Below, in pieces: positions 1-8,139 of a stretch of 42,182 nucleotides of DNA; position 1 is the stretch's first letter, and each line of letters opens with the position of its first letter. The stretch is from Acidobacteriota bacterium. Its GTDB lineage: Bacteria > Acidobacteriota > Vicinamibacteria > Vicinamibacterales > UBA8438. Under the pieces are notes generated by a model. The model had not been told where the DNA came from, made no database searches, and was given only the letters and a program-made list of their open reading frames with translations. The stretch spans positions 1 through 42,182 of the forward strand of contig DQNS01000053.1 of assembly GCA_015659035.1 (NCBI GenBank), given 5' to 3'. A program made the translations under genes and the position numbers.

Positions 1-1428
1 GGCACCGTGGCGTGGAACGGCTACCGGCATTTCGAGCTCTACTACGGCGTGTCGGGCATGGGCGCCATCTTGCACACCGTCAATCCGCGCCTGTTCCCCG
101 AGCAGCTCGTCTACATCGTCAACCACGCCGAGGATGCGTACGTCTTCGTCGACCTCACCTTCGTACCGCTGCTGGAGGGGCTCGCCGACACGCTCGAGAC
201 GGTCAAGGGTTTCGTCATCATGACGGACGAAGCGCACATGCCGGACACCACGCTCGCCAACGCCCTCTGCTACGAGACCCTGATCGGCGCCGAGTCATCC
301 GACTACGAATGGCCCCGATTCGACGAGAACACGGCGTCTTCCCTGTGCTATACCTCGGGCACCACCGGCAATCCCAAAGGCACGCTCTACAGCCACCGCT
401 CCACCGTGATCCATGCCTTGGCCGGCTGCTCGACGGATGTGCTCGGGCTCTCGTGCCGTGACACGGTGCTGTCCATCGTGCCGATGTTCCACGCCAACGC
501 CTGGTCTCTTCCGTATGCCGTGCCGATGTGCGGAGGCACGCTCGTGTTTCCTGGCGCGCGGCTGGATGGGGCCAGCGTGTATGAGCTGATCGATGGCGAG
601 GGGGTGACCTTCAGCGCCGGTGTGCCGACGGTGTGGCTTATGCTGCTCGACTACCTGGCGCACAGCGGCAACACCCTCGACGGCATGTCGAGGGTCGTCT
701 GCGGCGGCTCGGCGGTGCCGCGGTCGATGATTCAGGCATTCGAAGAGCAGCAGGGGGTTCGCATGATTCAGGCCTGGGGCATGACCGAGATGAGCCCCCT
801 CGGTACTGTGGGGACCTTCAAGCGAGGGATGGCGGAGCTGCCCGCCCAACAGCGCTACGACATTCAGGGGAAGGCGGGCCGCTGCCTCTACGGCGTCGAG
901 ATGAAGATCGTCGACGACGCAGGCCACGAGATGCCGCGCGACGGCGTAGCCTTCGGCCAGCTCATGGTGCGGGGGCCGTGGGTCGCCACCGGCTACTTCA
1001 GGGGAGAGGGCGGAGACGTCCTCGATGCCGACAACTGGTTTCCCACCGGCGACGTCGCCACGCTCGACCCCGAGGGCTTCATGCAGATTGTCGATCGCAC
1101 CAAGGACGTCATCAAGTCGGGGGGCGAGTGGATCAGCTCCATCGATCTCGAGAACGTCGCGGTCGGCCACCCCGAGGTCGCCGAGGCCTGCGTCATCGGC
1201 GTGTCCCATCCGAAGTGGGACGAGCGGCCAGTCCTGTTCATCGTCCGCACCGACGGCAGCACGCTCGACAAGGACGGCGCGCTCGCGTTCCTGGAGGGCA
1301 AGATCGCCAAGTGGTGGACGCCCGACGACGTGCTGTTCGTCGACGACCTGCCCCATACGGCCACGGGCAAGCTCTACAAGTCTGTGCTGCGCGAGAAATA
1401 CAAGGACTACGTCCTGCCGACCGCGTAG
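1..1428 (+). CDS. Fatty-acyl-CoA synthetase (AMP-forming), 5' end outside window
   Basis: ANL-superfamily acyl-CoA ligase that activates a carboxylic acid, probably a medium- or long-chain fatty acid, through an acyl-adenylate to the CoA thioester in the cytoplasm. The reading frame is open to base 1, and the first residues ([18 protein letters not shown]) match the interior of family members, so the GTG at 7 is not taken as the start and the N-terminus lies upstream. Visible motifs are the P-loop-like [12 protein letters not shown], the adenine-binding [10 protein letters not shown], the hinge region [20 protein letters not shown] followed by IKSGGEWIS, and the C-terminal catalytic-lysine motif TATGKLYK. 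The 3' end is complete (TAG) and lies only 7 bp from the convergent gene that follows. Family is secure; chain-length preference cannot be read from the sequence. Confidence 0.93.
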   Translation, partial: GTVAWNGYRHFELYYGVSGMGAILHTVNPRLFPEQLVYIVNHAEDAYVFVDLTFVPLLEGLADTLETVKGFVIMTDEAHMPDTTLANALCYETLIGAESSDYEWPRFDENTASSLCYTSGTTGNPKGTLYSHRSTVIHALAGCSTDVLGLSCRDTVLSIVPMFHANAWSLPYAVPMCGGTLVFPGARLDGASVYELIDGEGVTFSAGVPTVWLMLLDYLAHSGNTLDGMSRVVCGGSAVPRSMIQAFEEQQGVRMIQAWGMTEMSPLGTVGTFKRGMAELPAQQRYDIQGKAGRCLYGVEMKIVDDAGHEMPRDGVAFGQLMVRGPWVATGYFRGEGGDVLDADNWFPTGDVATLDPEGFMQIVDRTKDVIKSGGEWISSIDLENVAVGHPEVAEACVIGVSHPKWDERPVLFIVRTDGSTLDKDGALAFLEGKIAKWWTPDDVLFVDDLPHTATGKLYKSVLREKYKDYVLPTA

Positions 1429-1435
1429 GACGCGA

Positions 1436-2722
1436 TTACCGCGTCACGCTGAAGTCGGCAGTCCAGACGTGCTCGCCCCAGTGGATGACAAGCCCGATCT
1501 GACCGTTGTTTCGAGGCGCGAGATACACGGCGAGCGGTTGCTCGTCTTTGTCAGAGGGGCCGCGCTGTACGTGGGACAGGGCGATGTCCGCGGCGTCGAA
1601 GGCAGGGTCGTGCTGGGTGCCCCACGAATCTGGCTCGTTGTTGAAGACCAGCCGCCAGTCGGTGCCGGCCTTCTTCAGCCAGAGTCCATAGGCGCCGGGG
1701 AAGTCGGGCGCCAGATTGTCGGTCGGCACCAGGGTGTCTGTGAACCGTAGCGGAACCTCGGTTCTGAGCCGGATGACCGCCCCCCGGGTCAGCTGGACGA
1801 GACCACCGTCCGCGATCGACTCGAGCGCGGCGTAGTCGTCGCCGTCGGCCCCGAGCTCTTTCTGGAACAGTATCTGGACGTGCATCCCGTCAGGGGTCAC
1901 GAGCGCCGTCTCGTTCCGGGTGCCGAGCGTGGCGGCTCGGTAGCGAGCGCTGGTGTCCGAGTCGCGGGTCAGACTGGTCGCCCGGCCGACGTTGGAGGTG
2001 CGCTCGGGTCGCGGGCGTCGCGGCAGTTCGACGAACTCGAAGTCGGTCGTCCAGGAGTTCAGGCCCCACAGCAGCGTCAGCTGTCCGCTGTCCTCTCCGT
2101 CCGGCGCCAGGATGAGGGTCAGCGTGTCGGCCGACTCGGTCCTCGGCCGGTGTGTCAGCGAAATGCGGCCTGGCACGCGCGGGGGCGGTCCCGGTCGTGC
2201 CGCGGCTTCTTCCGAATCCTCGTCCTCCCCCGCATTCTCGGCGTCTGTGTCATCCGGGTCATCCGGGTCATCCGATTCATCCGTGTCGTCCGGGTCATTC
2301 GGGTCGTCCGGGTCGTCGTCCGGCTCATCCGGGATTGGGGGGCGGGCGTCGAGAGCCCATCCGTCTTCGGTGCGGGTCAGCCAGAGATCGTGGCTCGGTC
2401 CGGGCGATCGTGGCGCGTCCGGATCCGGAGCGAGCGTCCCGATGCTCAGCGCTCGGTGCCCCTCCAGCCGACCCACGCGAACCGCGGATTGAGCCGCGCC
2501 GGCCGACCAGGCCAGCAGCGTCGCAAGTGCCGGGTCGTCTGCCCGCAACGCGGGCTCGTATGCCACGCTGATCTGGCGGGCACTCAGCGTCAACTCGTAT
2601 CTGATCAGGCCATCAGGGTCGTCGCCGGCTTGCCCGGCCTCGACAGTTTCGACAGTGCCGGCCAGCGTCGCCAGACAGGCAACGAGACCGATCGCGATCA
2701 GATGGGGTCGCCAGGAGCGCAT
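1436..2722 (-). CDS. Secreted protein of two similar halves joined by an Asp-rich linker
   Basis: 428-residue protein of unknown function with an N-terminal hydrophobic signal segment (about residues 8-25, then VEAG). It seems to be an internal duplication: the end of the first half ([16 protein letters not shown]) and the extreme C-terminus ([16 protein letters not shown]) are clearly alike and are each preceded by a similar beta-rich stretch. A low-complexity acidic linker of repeated Asp-Asp-Pro units lies in the first half, at about bases 2200-2335. The second half ([19 protein letters not shown], then WGTQHDP) resembles DUF2911-type proteins of Acidobacteria and Bacteroidetes; that is a motif-level impression only. 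It is co-oriented with the cytochrome-like gene upstream (78-bp gap containing a strong hairpin) and may be cotranscribed with it. Role unknown, probably periplasmic or extracytoplasmic. Confidence 0.75.
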   Translation of the reverse strand: MRSWRPHLIAIGLVACLATLAGTVETVEAGQAGDDPDGLIRYELTLSARQISVAYEPALRADDPALATLLAWSAGAAQSAVRVGRLEGHRALSIGTLAPDPDAPRSPGPSHDLWLTRTEDGWALDARPPIPDEPDDDPDDPNDPDDTDESDDPDDPDDTDAENAGEDEDSEEAAARPGPPPRVPGRISLTHRPRTESADTLTLILAPDGEDSGQLTLLWGLNSWTTDFEFVELPRRPRPERTSNVGRATSLTRDSDTSARYRAATLGTRNETALVTPDGMHVQILFQKELGADGDDYAALESIADGGLVQLTRGAVIRLRTEVPLRFTDTLVPTDNLAPDFPGAYGLWLKKAGTDWRLVFNNEPDSWGTQHDPAFDAADIALSHVQRGPSDKDEQPLAVYLAPRNNGQIGLVIHWGEHVWTADFSVTR

Positions 2723-2744
2723 GGCGGTCAGGAGAGCGTGTCGG

Positions 2745-2778
2745 GCGAGTCCCGGTCCGAGACGGACGCGGGACTCGC
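2745..2778. repeat. Long hairpin between two co-oriented genes
   Basis: Ten-base arms GCGAGTCCCG (2745-2754) and CGGGACTCGC (2769-2778) are perfect complements. Just inside them GTCCG pairs with CGGAC around an AGA loop, with one bulged G. There is no T-tract on the minus strand after it, so it is not a classical terminator. It could be an attenuator, an mRNA 3'-end stabiliser for the gene at 2801-4120, or a small palindromic repeat. Confidence 0.7.
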
Positions 2779-2800
2779 TACCAACAGGAAGGCCGGCTCG

Positions 2801-4120
2801 CTACTGCTGGTCGGAGGACGTGGCTTCCTCGGGCTCGATCTCGACCGCGTATCCGATGAAGCCCAGCGACATTTCATCGTCAGTCCGGGGGCCGTGCCCG
2901 GGCGACTCGTCCGATCGGAAGTCGTAGCGGGCCGCGTTCTCCGGCGAGTTGTCATACCAGAAGCTGATGTCGATGCGGGTGCCCTTGGGCAGCAGCTTCG
3001 GCTCCTTGTACTTGTAGGTCTCCTGCCAGCCCTGGTCATACTGCGGCACGTCGAGCAGCAGCTCTTCGCGGCCGTCGGGATAGATCGCGGTGTAGCGCGA
3101 CGCCTTGGCTCGCATGTGCGCGTGCGGCCAGTAGGTCAGCACGTAGGTGTCTTTCTCGAGCGTGCGCGACATGCCGATGCGATAGTTGCCGTGGTTGGGC
3201 GGAATCTCGAACCCGGTGTTGCCGATCGAGTCGTTGATCACCTTGTACTTCACCGGTCGGTGCTCGACGAAGAACGCGATCTCGGGCTGGGTATAGACAC
3301 CGGTGTCGGGGCCGGGTCGCTTGTGAAAGTGCATGTTGTAGGTGATGGTCGACCCCGCCTCGAGCTGCAGCCCGTAGCCGTCAGGCAGCATGACCGCCTC
3401 GGCGCCTTCGGCGATGCAGGTCAGCAGCTGCCCGGTCCCGGCAGCGCCGTCCTCGGCGGCGGCCTCCTCGATCGGCTTGTCGTCCTTGGCCGGCGCTCGC
3501 ACGAAGCCGCACATGTGGTGCGCCACGTTGCCGGCCCCGGTCTTGAACTCCCAGCCTCGCACCCAGACGTCGTCCGGCAGCTCCGCCTCGGTCAGCTCCT
3601 TGAAGAAGCTGATGTTGAGGTCGTAGACGTCGTCATCGATGAAATAGGGCTCGTCCAGCTGGAAGACGAAGTCGGGCGTGCCAAGCGACCAGCCGCCGCT
3701 CGTCGCCTCGACGAACTGGCGCGGCGCCGGTGCATCGGCCTTGTTCCCGGCCGGCGCTCCGGCGTCGACCCAGCGCACGATCGTGTCGATCTCCGCATCG
3801 GTCAGGCCGCGCTCGTTCGAGAAGACACCCGTGGGCTCCGACGCGAACCAGGGCGGCATCTCGTGCGCTTCCACCTTGCGGGCAATCGCGCGGGCCCAGG
3901 GTCGGGTCTCGTCGTAACTCATGAACGACATCGGGGCGATGACACCACCGAGATTCAGCCCCTCCGGCTGGTGACAGGTCTGGCAGTTGTCCTGAATAAG
4001 CGGCAGGACGTCCTTGTAGTACGTCACGGCCTCCTCGTTGGCCGCATAGCTCGGAGCGACAATCACGCTCAGCAGGCCCGCCGCTAGAACGACCACAACC
4101 GCTCGCGCCTGGATTCTCAT
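2801..4120 (-). CDS. Secreted c-type heme protein with a copper-monooxygenase-like C-terminal region
   Basis: 439-residue exported protein. Residues 1-26 form a signal peptide ending SYAA. A mono-heme motif CQTCH sits at residues 46-50, followed by a segment rich in conserved Trp and Met (EMPPWF) typical of the acidobacterial and planctomycete cytochrome family. The remainder contains His-rich pieces (NMHFHKRPG, YWPHAHMRAKA, NVAHHMCGF) like the copper type II ascorbate-dependent monooxygenase (PHM/DBM) fold. The C-terminus is Glu-rich and not clearly membrane anchored. Such proteins probably transfer electrons from heme to a copper centre that oxidises an unknown substrate; that function is inferred. 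It starts at an ATG 135 bp from the divergent DUF1592 gene, suggesting a shared promoter region at 4121-4255. Confidence 0.82.
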   Translation of the reverse strand: MRIQARAVVVVLAAGLLSVIVAPSYAANEEAVTYYKDVLPLIQDNCQTCHQPEGLNLGGVIAPMSFMSYDETRPWARAIARKVEAHEMPPWFASEPTGVFSNERGLTDAEIDTIVRWVDAGAPAGNKADAPAPRQFVEATSGGWSLGTPDFVFQLDEPYFIDDDVYDLNISFFKELTEAELPDDVWVRGWEFKTGAGNVAHHMCGFVRAPAKDDKPIEEAAAEDGAAGTGQLLTCIAEGAEAVMLPDGYGLQLEAGSTITYNMHFHKRPGPDTGVYTQPEIAFFVEHRPVKYKVINDSIGNTGFEIPPNHGNYRIGMSRTLEKDTYVLTYWPHAHMRAKASRYTAIYPDGREELLLDVPQYDQGWQETYKYKEPKLLPKGTRIDISFWYDNSPENAARYDFRSDESPGHGPRTDDEMSLGFIGYAVEIEPEEATSSDQQ

Positions 4121-4255
4121 CAGTGGTCTCCCTCAACGCTTCCGGAGTACAGATTCCCATACGGTTTGTATCACGAACCTGGACTTGGCTGCAAACGCGG
4201 CCGCGAGCCGGAATTTTGTTGCGAATTCCACGGGGCCGACGCTAAAGTTGGAACG

Positions 4256-6733
4256 ATGTCGAGACACGCGGTGGTGAGGGGGCCCGCGGCGGCCGTCGCG
4301 TGGCTGGTGGTGGTCGGTGCGGTTACCGATGTCCCTGCTGCCGCCCGACAGGTACCCGCCTCCGGCCAGGCATCTCCGGCGTCGCCCCAGCGAGATCTGC
4401 TTGACCGTTACTGTCTGACATGCCACAACGGGCGCCTGGCGGCCCAGGGTACGGTGCCGGTCTCGTTCGAAGCCCTGAACACACGCGATGTCGGTCGAGA
4501 CCCGCAGGTCTGGGAGCAGGTCGTGCGCAAGCTGCGGCTCGGCATGATGCCGCCGGCCGGCCGCCCACGCCCGGACCAGGCGACGCACGACGGGTTTGTG
4601 GCGTGGCTCGAAGCAGAGCTCGATCGCGGAGCGGCCGCCAACCCGAACCCCGGCCGGCCGGCGATCCGCCGGCTGACCACCGCCGAGTACATCAACGCCA
4701 TCCGGAGCCTGCTGGATCTCGAGGTCGACGAGCGCTGGCTGCTGTTTCCGGCCGACGACGTGGACCAGGAGGGCTTCGCGACCAACGCCGATGTGCTGTC
4801 GGTCTCGCCGGCCCTGTTCGACCGCTATCTCTCCGCCGCGAACCGTGTCAGCCGTCTTGCCGTCGGCGACCCCACCATCGGGCCGGGGTTCGCCGCCGCC
4901 ACCTACGACACGCCCCGACTGCTGTATCAGGACGACCGGATGAGCGAGGAGCTCCCGTTCGGGTCGCGGGGGGGCATGGCGATTCGCCACTACTTTCCAC
5001 TCGACGGCGACTACGAGGTGAAGGTCCGGTTGCGCCGGATGATCTACGACTACATCGTCGGCATGGGCACGTCACAGCAGATCGAGGTGCGGCTCGATGG
5101 CAGGCTCGTCGAGCGCTTCACGGTCGGCGACGCGGACCGCGTCGGGTATCCGTCCGCCTACAGCTTCTTTGGCACCATCCGCGGCGACCCCGCGTGGGAA
5201 GAGTATGTCTCGGTCGAGGCGGATACCCATCTCGTGGTGCGCATGCCGGCGCAGGCAGGGATGCGGGTCATCGGCGTGTCGTTCGTCGACGCGCACACCG
5301 AGCCGACCGGGATTCTGGAACGGCGGCTGTCCGGCTTCTCACTCAGTGGTCTTGGCTTCTATCACGGCAACGCGGCGGTCGGGCGGGTGGAGGTGACCGG
5401 TCCCTACGACGCCATGGGGCCGGGGGACACGCCAAGCCGGCGGAGGCTGTTCACGTGTCGGCCGTCGGCGCCGGCGGCCGAGGGCCCGTGCGCCCGGGAG
5501 ATCCTGTCGCGACTTGCGCGACGCGCGTATCGGCGCCCGGTGACGGACGACGACCTCCAGACGTTGCTCGGGTTCTACGAGACCGGCCGGGCCGAGCGGG
5601 ACTTCGAGGCGGGGATTCAGAAGGCGATCGAACGGGTGCTGGTCGCGCCCGAGTTCCTGTTTCGCATCGAGCGTGAATCGCCCGATCTCGCGCCGGGAAC
5701 CGCCTACCGCCTCACCGATCTGGAGTTGGCCTCACGGCTGTCGTTCTTCCTGTGGAGCAGCATTCCCGACGAGGCGCTGCTGTCTGCGGCCGAGGCGGGT
5801 CGACTCCACGAGCCGGCCGAGCTCGAGCGGCAAGTGCGGCGGATGCTGGCCGACGCGCGCGCGAGGGCGCTCGTCGACGACTTCGCCAGTCAGTGGCTGC
5901 AGCTGCGTCGGGTGCGCGGGGTGATGCCGGATACGGACGTGTTCTACGAGTTCGACGAGAACCTCCGGGCCGATATGGAACGAGAGACGTTGCTGTTCCT
6001 GGAGAGTCAGCTGCGTGAGGACCGCGGGTTGCTCGACCTGTTGAGGGCGGACTACACGTTCGTGAACGAGCGTCTGGCGCGGCACTACGGCATCGCGGGC
6101 ATCTACGGCGAGCGGTTTCGTCGGGTGACCTTTGATGACGACGACAACCGAGGCGGCTTGCTGGGGCACGCCAGTCTGCTGACGCTGACCGCCTACCCGA
6201 CGCGGACCTCGCCGGTACTTCGGGGCAAGTGGCTGCTTGACAACATTCTCGGCATGCCGCCGTCCCCGCCGCCGGCCGACGTGCCGGCGCTCGAGGAGAA
6301 TCATGGTGCGGCCCAGCCGCGGTCGGTCCGCGAGCGGATGGAACGGCATCGGGCGAATCCGGCCTGCGCGGTCTGTCATCGGGTCATGGACCCCCCTGGG
6401 TTTGCACTCGAGCACTTCGACGCCATCGGGCGCTGGCGGGCCACGGATGAGACCGGGGCGCCGGTCGACGCCGCCGGAACACTGGCTGACGGTACCATGG
6501 TGGACGGTCCCGCGACCTTGCGACAGGCGTTGCTGGCTCATGAGCACAGCTTCGTGAGGACCGTCATCGAGAAGTTGCTGACCTATGCCGTCGGCCGCAG
6601 CATCGAGTACTATGATCAACCCGCCATTCGGAAGATCACGGCAGCAGCCGTATCCGACGACTACCGCTGGTCGTCGATCGTGCTCGGCATCGTCGAGAGC
6701 GTGCCGTTCCAGATGAGGAGGTCGGAGTCATGA
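4256..6733 (+). CDS. DUF1587/DUF1595/DUF1592/DUF1588/DUF1585 heme protein, cassette 1
   Basis: Large exported protein (825 residues) of the planctomycete-cytochrome (PSCyt/PSD) group. The ATG at 4256 is preferred over the upstream in-frame ATG at 4166 because it directly opens a signal peptide (hydrophobic core AAAVAWLVVVGAV, then PAAARQ). A heme motif CLTCH lies at residues 53-57. DUF1587 (RRLTTAEYINAIRSLLDLEV), DUF1595 (ILSRLARRAYRRPV), DUF1592 (ELASRLSFFLWSSIPDEALL) and DUF1588 (YPTRTSPVLRGKWLLDN) follow in family order. Near the C-terminus a second CxxCH (CAVCH, residues 704-708) precedes the DUF1585 part. It overlaps the following DUF1552 gene by 4 nt (ATGA), so the two are translationally coupled. 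Biochemical role is not established; presumably extracytoplasmic electron transfer or oxidation. Confidence 0.92.
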   Translation: MSRHAVVRGPAAAVAWLVVVGAVTDVPAAARQVPASGQASPASPQRDLLDRYCLTCHNGRLAAQGTVPVSFEALNTRDVGRDPQVWEQVVRKLRLGMMPPAGRPRPDQATHDGFVAWLEAELDRGAAANPNPGRPAIRRLTTAEYINAIRSLLDLEVDERWLLFPADDVDQEGFATNADVLSVSPALFDRYLSAANRVSRLAVGDPTIGPGFAAATYDTPRLLYQDDRMSEELPFGSRGGMAIRHYFPLDGDYEVKVRLRRMIYDYIVGMGTSQQIEVRLDGRLVERFTVGDADRVGYPSAYSFFGTIRGDPAWEEYVSVEADTHLVVRMPAQAGMRVIGVSFVDAHTEPTGILERRLSGFSLSGLGFYHGNAAVGRVEVTGPYDAMGPGDTPSRRRLFTCRPSAPAAEGPCAREILSRLARRAYRRPVTDDDLQTLLGFYETGRAERDFEAGIQKAIERVLVAPEFLFRIERESPDLAPGTAYRLTDLELASRLSFFLWSSIPDEALLSAAEAGRLHEPAELERQVRRMLADARARALVDDFASQWLQLRRVRGVMPDTDVFYEFDENLRADMERETLLFLESQLREDRGLLDLLRADYTFVNERLARHYGIAGIYGERFRRVTFDDDDNRGGLLGHASLLTLTAYPTRTSPVLRGKWLLDNILGMPPSPPPADVPALEENHGAAQPRSVRERMERHRANPACAVCHRVMDPPGFALEHFDAIGRWRATDETGAPVDAAGTLADGTMVDGPATLRQALLAHEHSFVRTVIEKLLTYAVGRSIEYYDQPAIRKITAAAVSDDYRWSSIVLGIVESVPFQMRRSES

Positions 6734-8133
6734 CGATGGGCAGCAAGGGCAGCTTGGGCAGAATGATGATTAGCAAGAAGGCGATTCCGCGCCGGATGGT
6801 GCTGCGTGGGCTGGGCGCGAGCGTCGCCTTGCCGTTTCTCGACAGCATGGTGCCGGCGCTGAGTGCGCTGAGCACGACGGCGGCGAACCCCACGGTGCGC
6901 TTCGGTGCGGTCTACGTGCCCAACGGGATGGTCATGCAGAACTGGACGCCGGCCGTCGAGGGGGCCGCGTTCGAGCTGCCACCGATTCTGCAGCCGCTGG
7001 CGCCGTTTCGCGACCAGCTGCTGGTGCTGTCCGGGCTCAACTGCACTCCGCCGCCCGGCACGCGGGGCGGGACGCACTCCCGGGCCGCGACACGCTTTCT
7101 GACCGACGTGCACCCGGGCCTCTGGAACCCGCAGGCGATTTCGATGGACCAGATCGCGGCCAGGGAACTGGGGCGGCACACGCCGCTGGCGTCGCTCGAG
7201 CTCGGGCTGGAAGGCGCCAATTTCGCCGGGTCGTGCGACAGCGGCGGTTTCAGCTGTGCCTTCTCGTACACGATCTCCTGGAGTAGCTCGTCGACGCCGT
7301 TGCCGATGGAGCACAACCCGCGGGCGGTGTTCGAGCGGCTGTTCGGCGACAGCGAGACGACGGACCCGGCGGCGCGGCAGGCACGTATGCGGGAGCAACG
7401 CAGCATTCTCGATTCGGTGAGCGAGGAGGTGGCGCGGCTGCGAGGCAGCCTGGGGCCGATCGACCGCGTCAAGATTGGCGCGTATCTCGACGCGGTCCGC
7501 GACGTCGAGCGTCGCATCGAGATCGCCGAGGCGCAGGGCGAACAGGAGGTGCCGCTGCTGACGCGCCCGATGGGCGTTCCGGCGCGCTTCGCGGACCATG
7601 CGCGCCTCATGTACGACCTGCAGCTGCTGGCACACCAGACCGACCGCACACGGGTCACCACGTTCATGGCCGGTCACGAGCTGAGCGGTCGTACCTACCC
7701 GGAGATCGACGTGCCGGATGCGCATCATCCGTTGTCGCATCATCGGAACGTGCCGGAGGCGCTCGCGAAGCTGACCAAGATCAACACGTATCACCTCACG
7801 CTGTTCGCGTCGTTCGTCGAGAAATTGCGGTCGACATCGGATGGAGACGGGTCGCTGCTGGACCACATGGTCCTCATGTACGGCGCCGGCATGAGCGACA
7901 GCAACTCCCACTCGCCCTACAACCTCCCGATCGTGCTCCTTGGCGGGGGGGCGGGTCAGCTCGCAGGCGGGCGGCATCTGGTGTATCCGGACCGCAATCG
8001 CACACCGCTGGCCAACCTGCACGTGACACTGCTCGACAAGCTCGGCGTCCCGGTGGAGCGGATGGGTGATAGCACCGGCCCGCTCGTGAACCTGTCTGGG
8101 CACGCGGGCATCGACACGCTGTCAGAGATCTAG
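6730..8133 (+). CDS. DUF1552 protein with Tat-type signal, cassette 1
   Basis: 467-residue member of the DUF1552 family, which often follows DUF1592 genes in Acidobacteria and Planctomycetes. The N-terminus carries a twin-arginine signal (PRRMVLRGLGASVALPFLDS), implying folding, perhaps with a cofactor, before export. The start at 6730 overlaps the upstream stop codon; an in-frame ATG at 6769 (MISKKAIPRR) is a possible alternative. The body has family-typical segments such as YVPNGMVMQNWTP, ISMDQIAARELG, HHPLSHHRNVPEALAKLTKI and DGSLLDHMVLMYGAGMSDSN. These recall an alkaline-phosphatase/sulfatase-like (DUF1501-type) fold, but a catalytic assignment would be speculative. It forms an operon with the DUF1592 gene before it and the ankyrin gene 6 bp after it. 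Confidence 0.9.
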   Translation: MTMGSKGSLGRMMISKKAIPRRMVLRGLGASVALPFLDSMVPALSALSTTAANPTVRFGAVYVPNGMVMQNWTPAVEGAAFELPPILQPLAPFRDQLLVLSGLNCTPPPGTRGGTHSRAATRFLTDVHPGLWNPQAISMDQIAARELGRHTPLASLELGLEGANFAGSCDSGGFSCAFSYTISWSSSSTPLPMEHNPRAVFERLFGDSETTDPAARQARMREQRSILDSVSEEVARLRGSLGPIDRVKIGAYLDAVRDVERRIEIAEAQGEQEVPLLTRPMGVPARFADHARLMYDLQLLAHQTDRTRVTTFMAGHELSGRTYPEIDVPDAHHPLSHHRNVPEALAKLTKINTYHLTLFASFVEKLRSTSDGDGSLLDHMVLMYGAGMSDSNSHSPYNLPIVLLGGGAGQLAGGRHLVYPDRNRTPLANLHVTLLDKLGVPVERMGDSTGPLVNLSGHAGIDTLSEI

Positions 8134-8139
8134 GCGCGG

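Noticed and set aside
295-1356. Long open frame on the minus strand opposite the acyl-CoA ligase gene
   Set aside because: Composition is Arg/His/Gly-rich, it has no domain, and it exactly shadows a clear ligase frame; common in high-GC DNA.
1880-4087. 735-codon plus-strand frame opposite two minus-strand genes
   Set aside because: It crosses two recognisable genes and an intergenic hairpin and shows no family motif.
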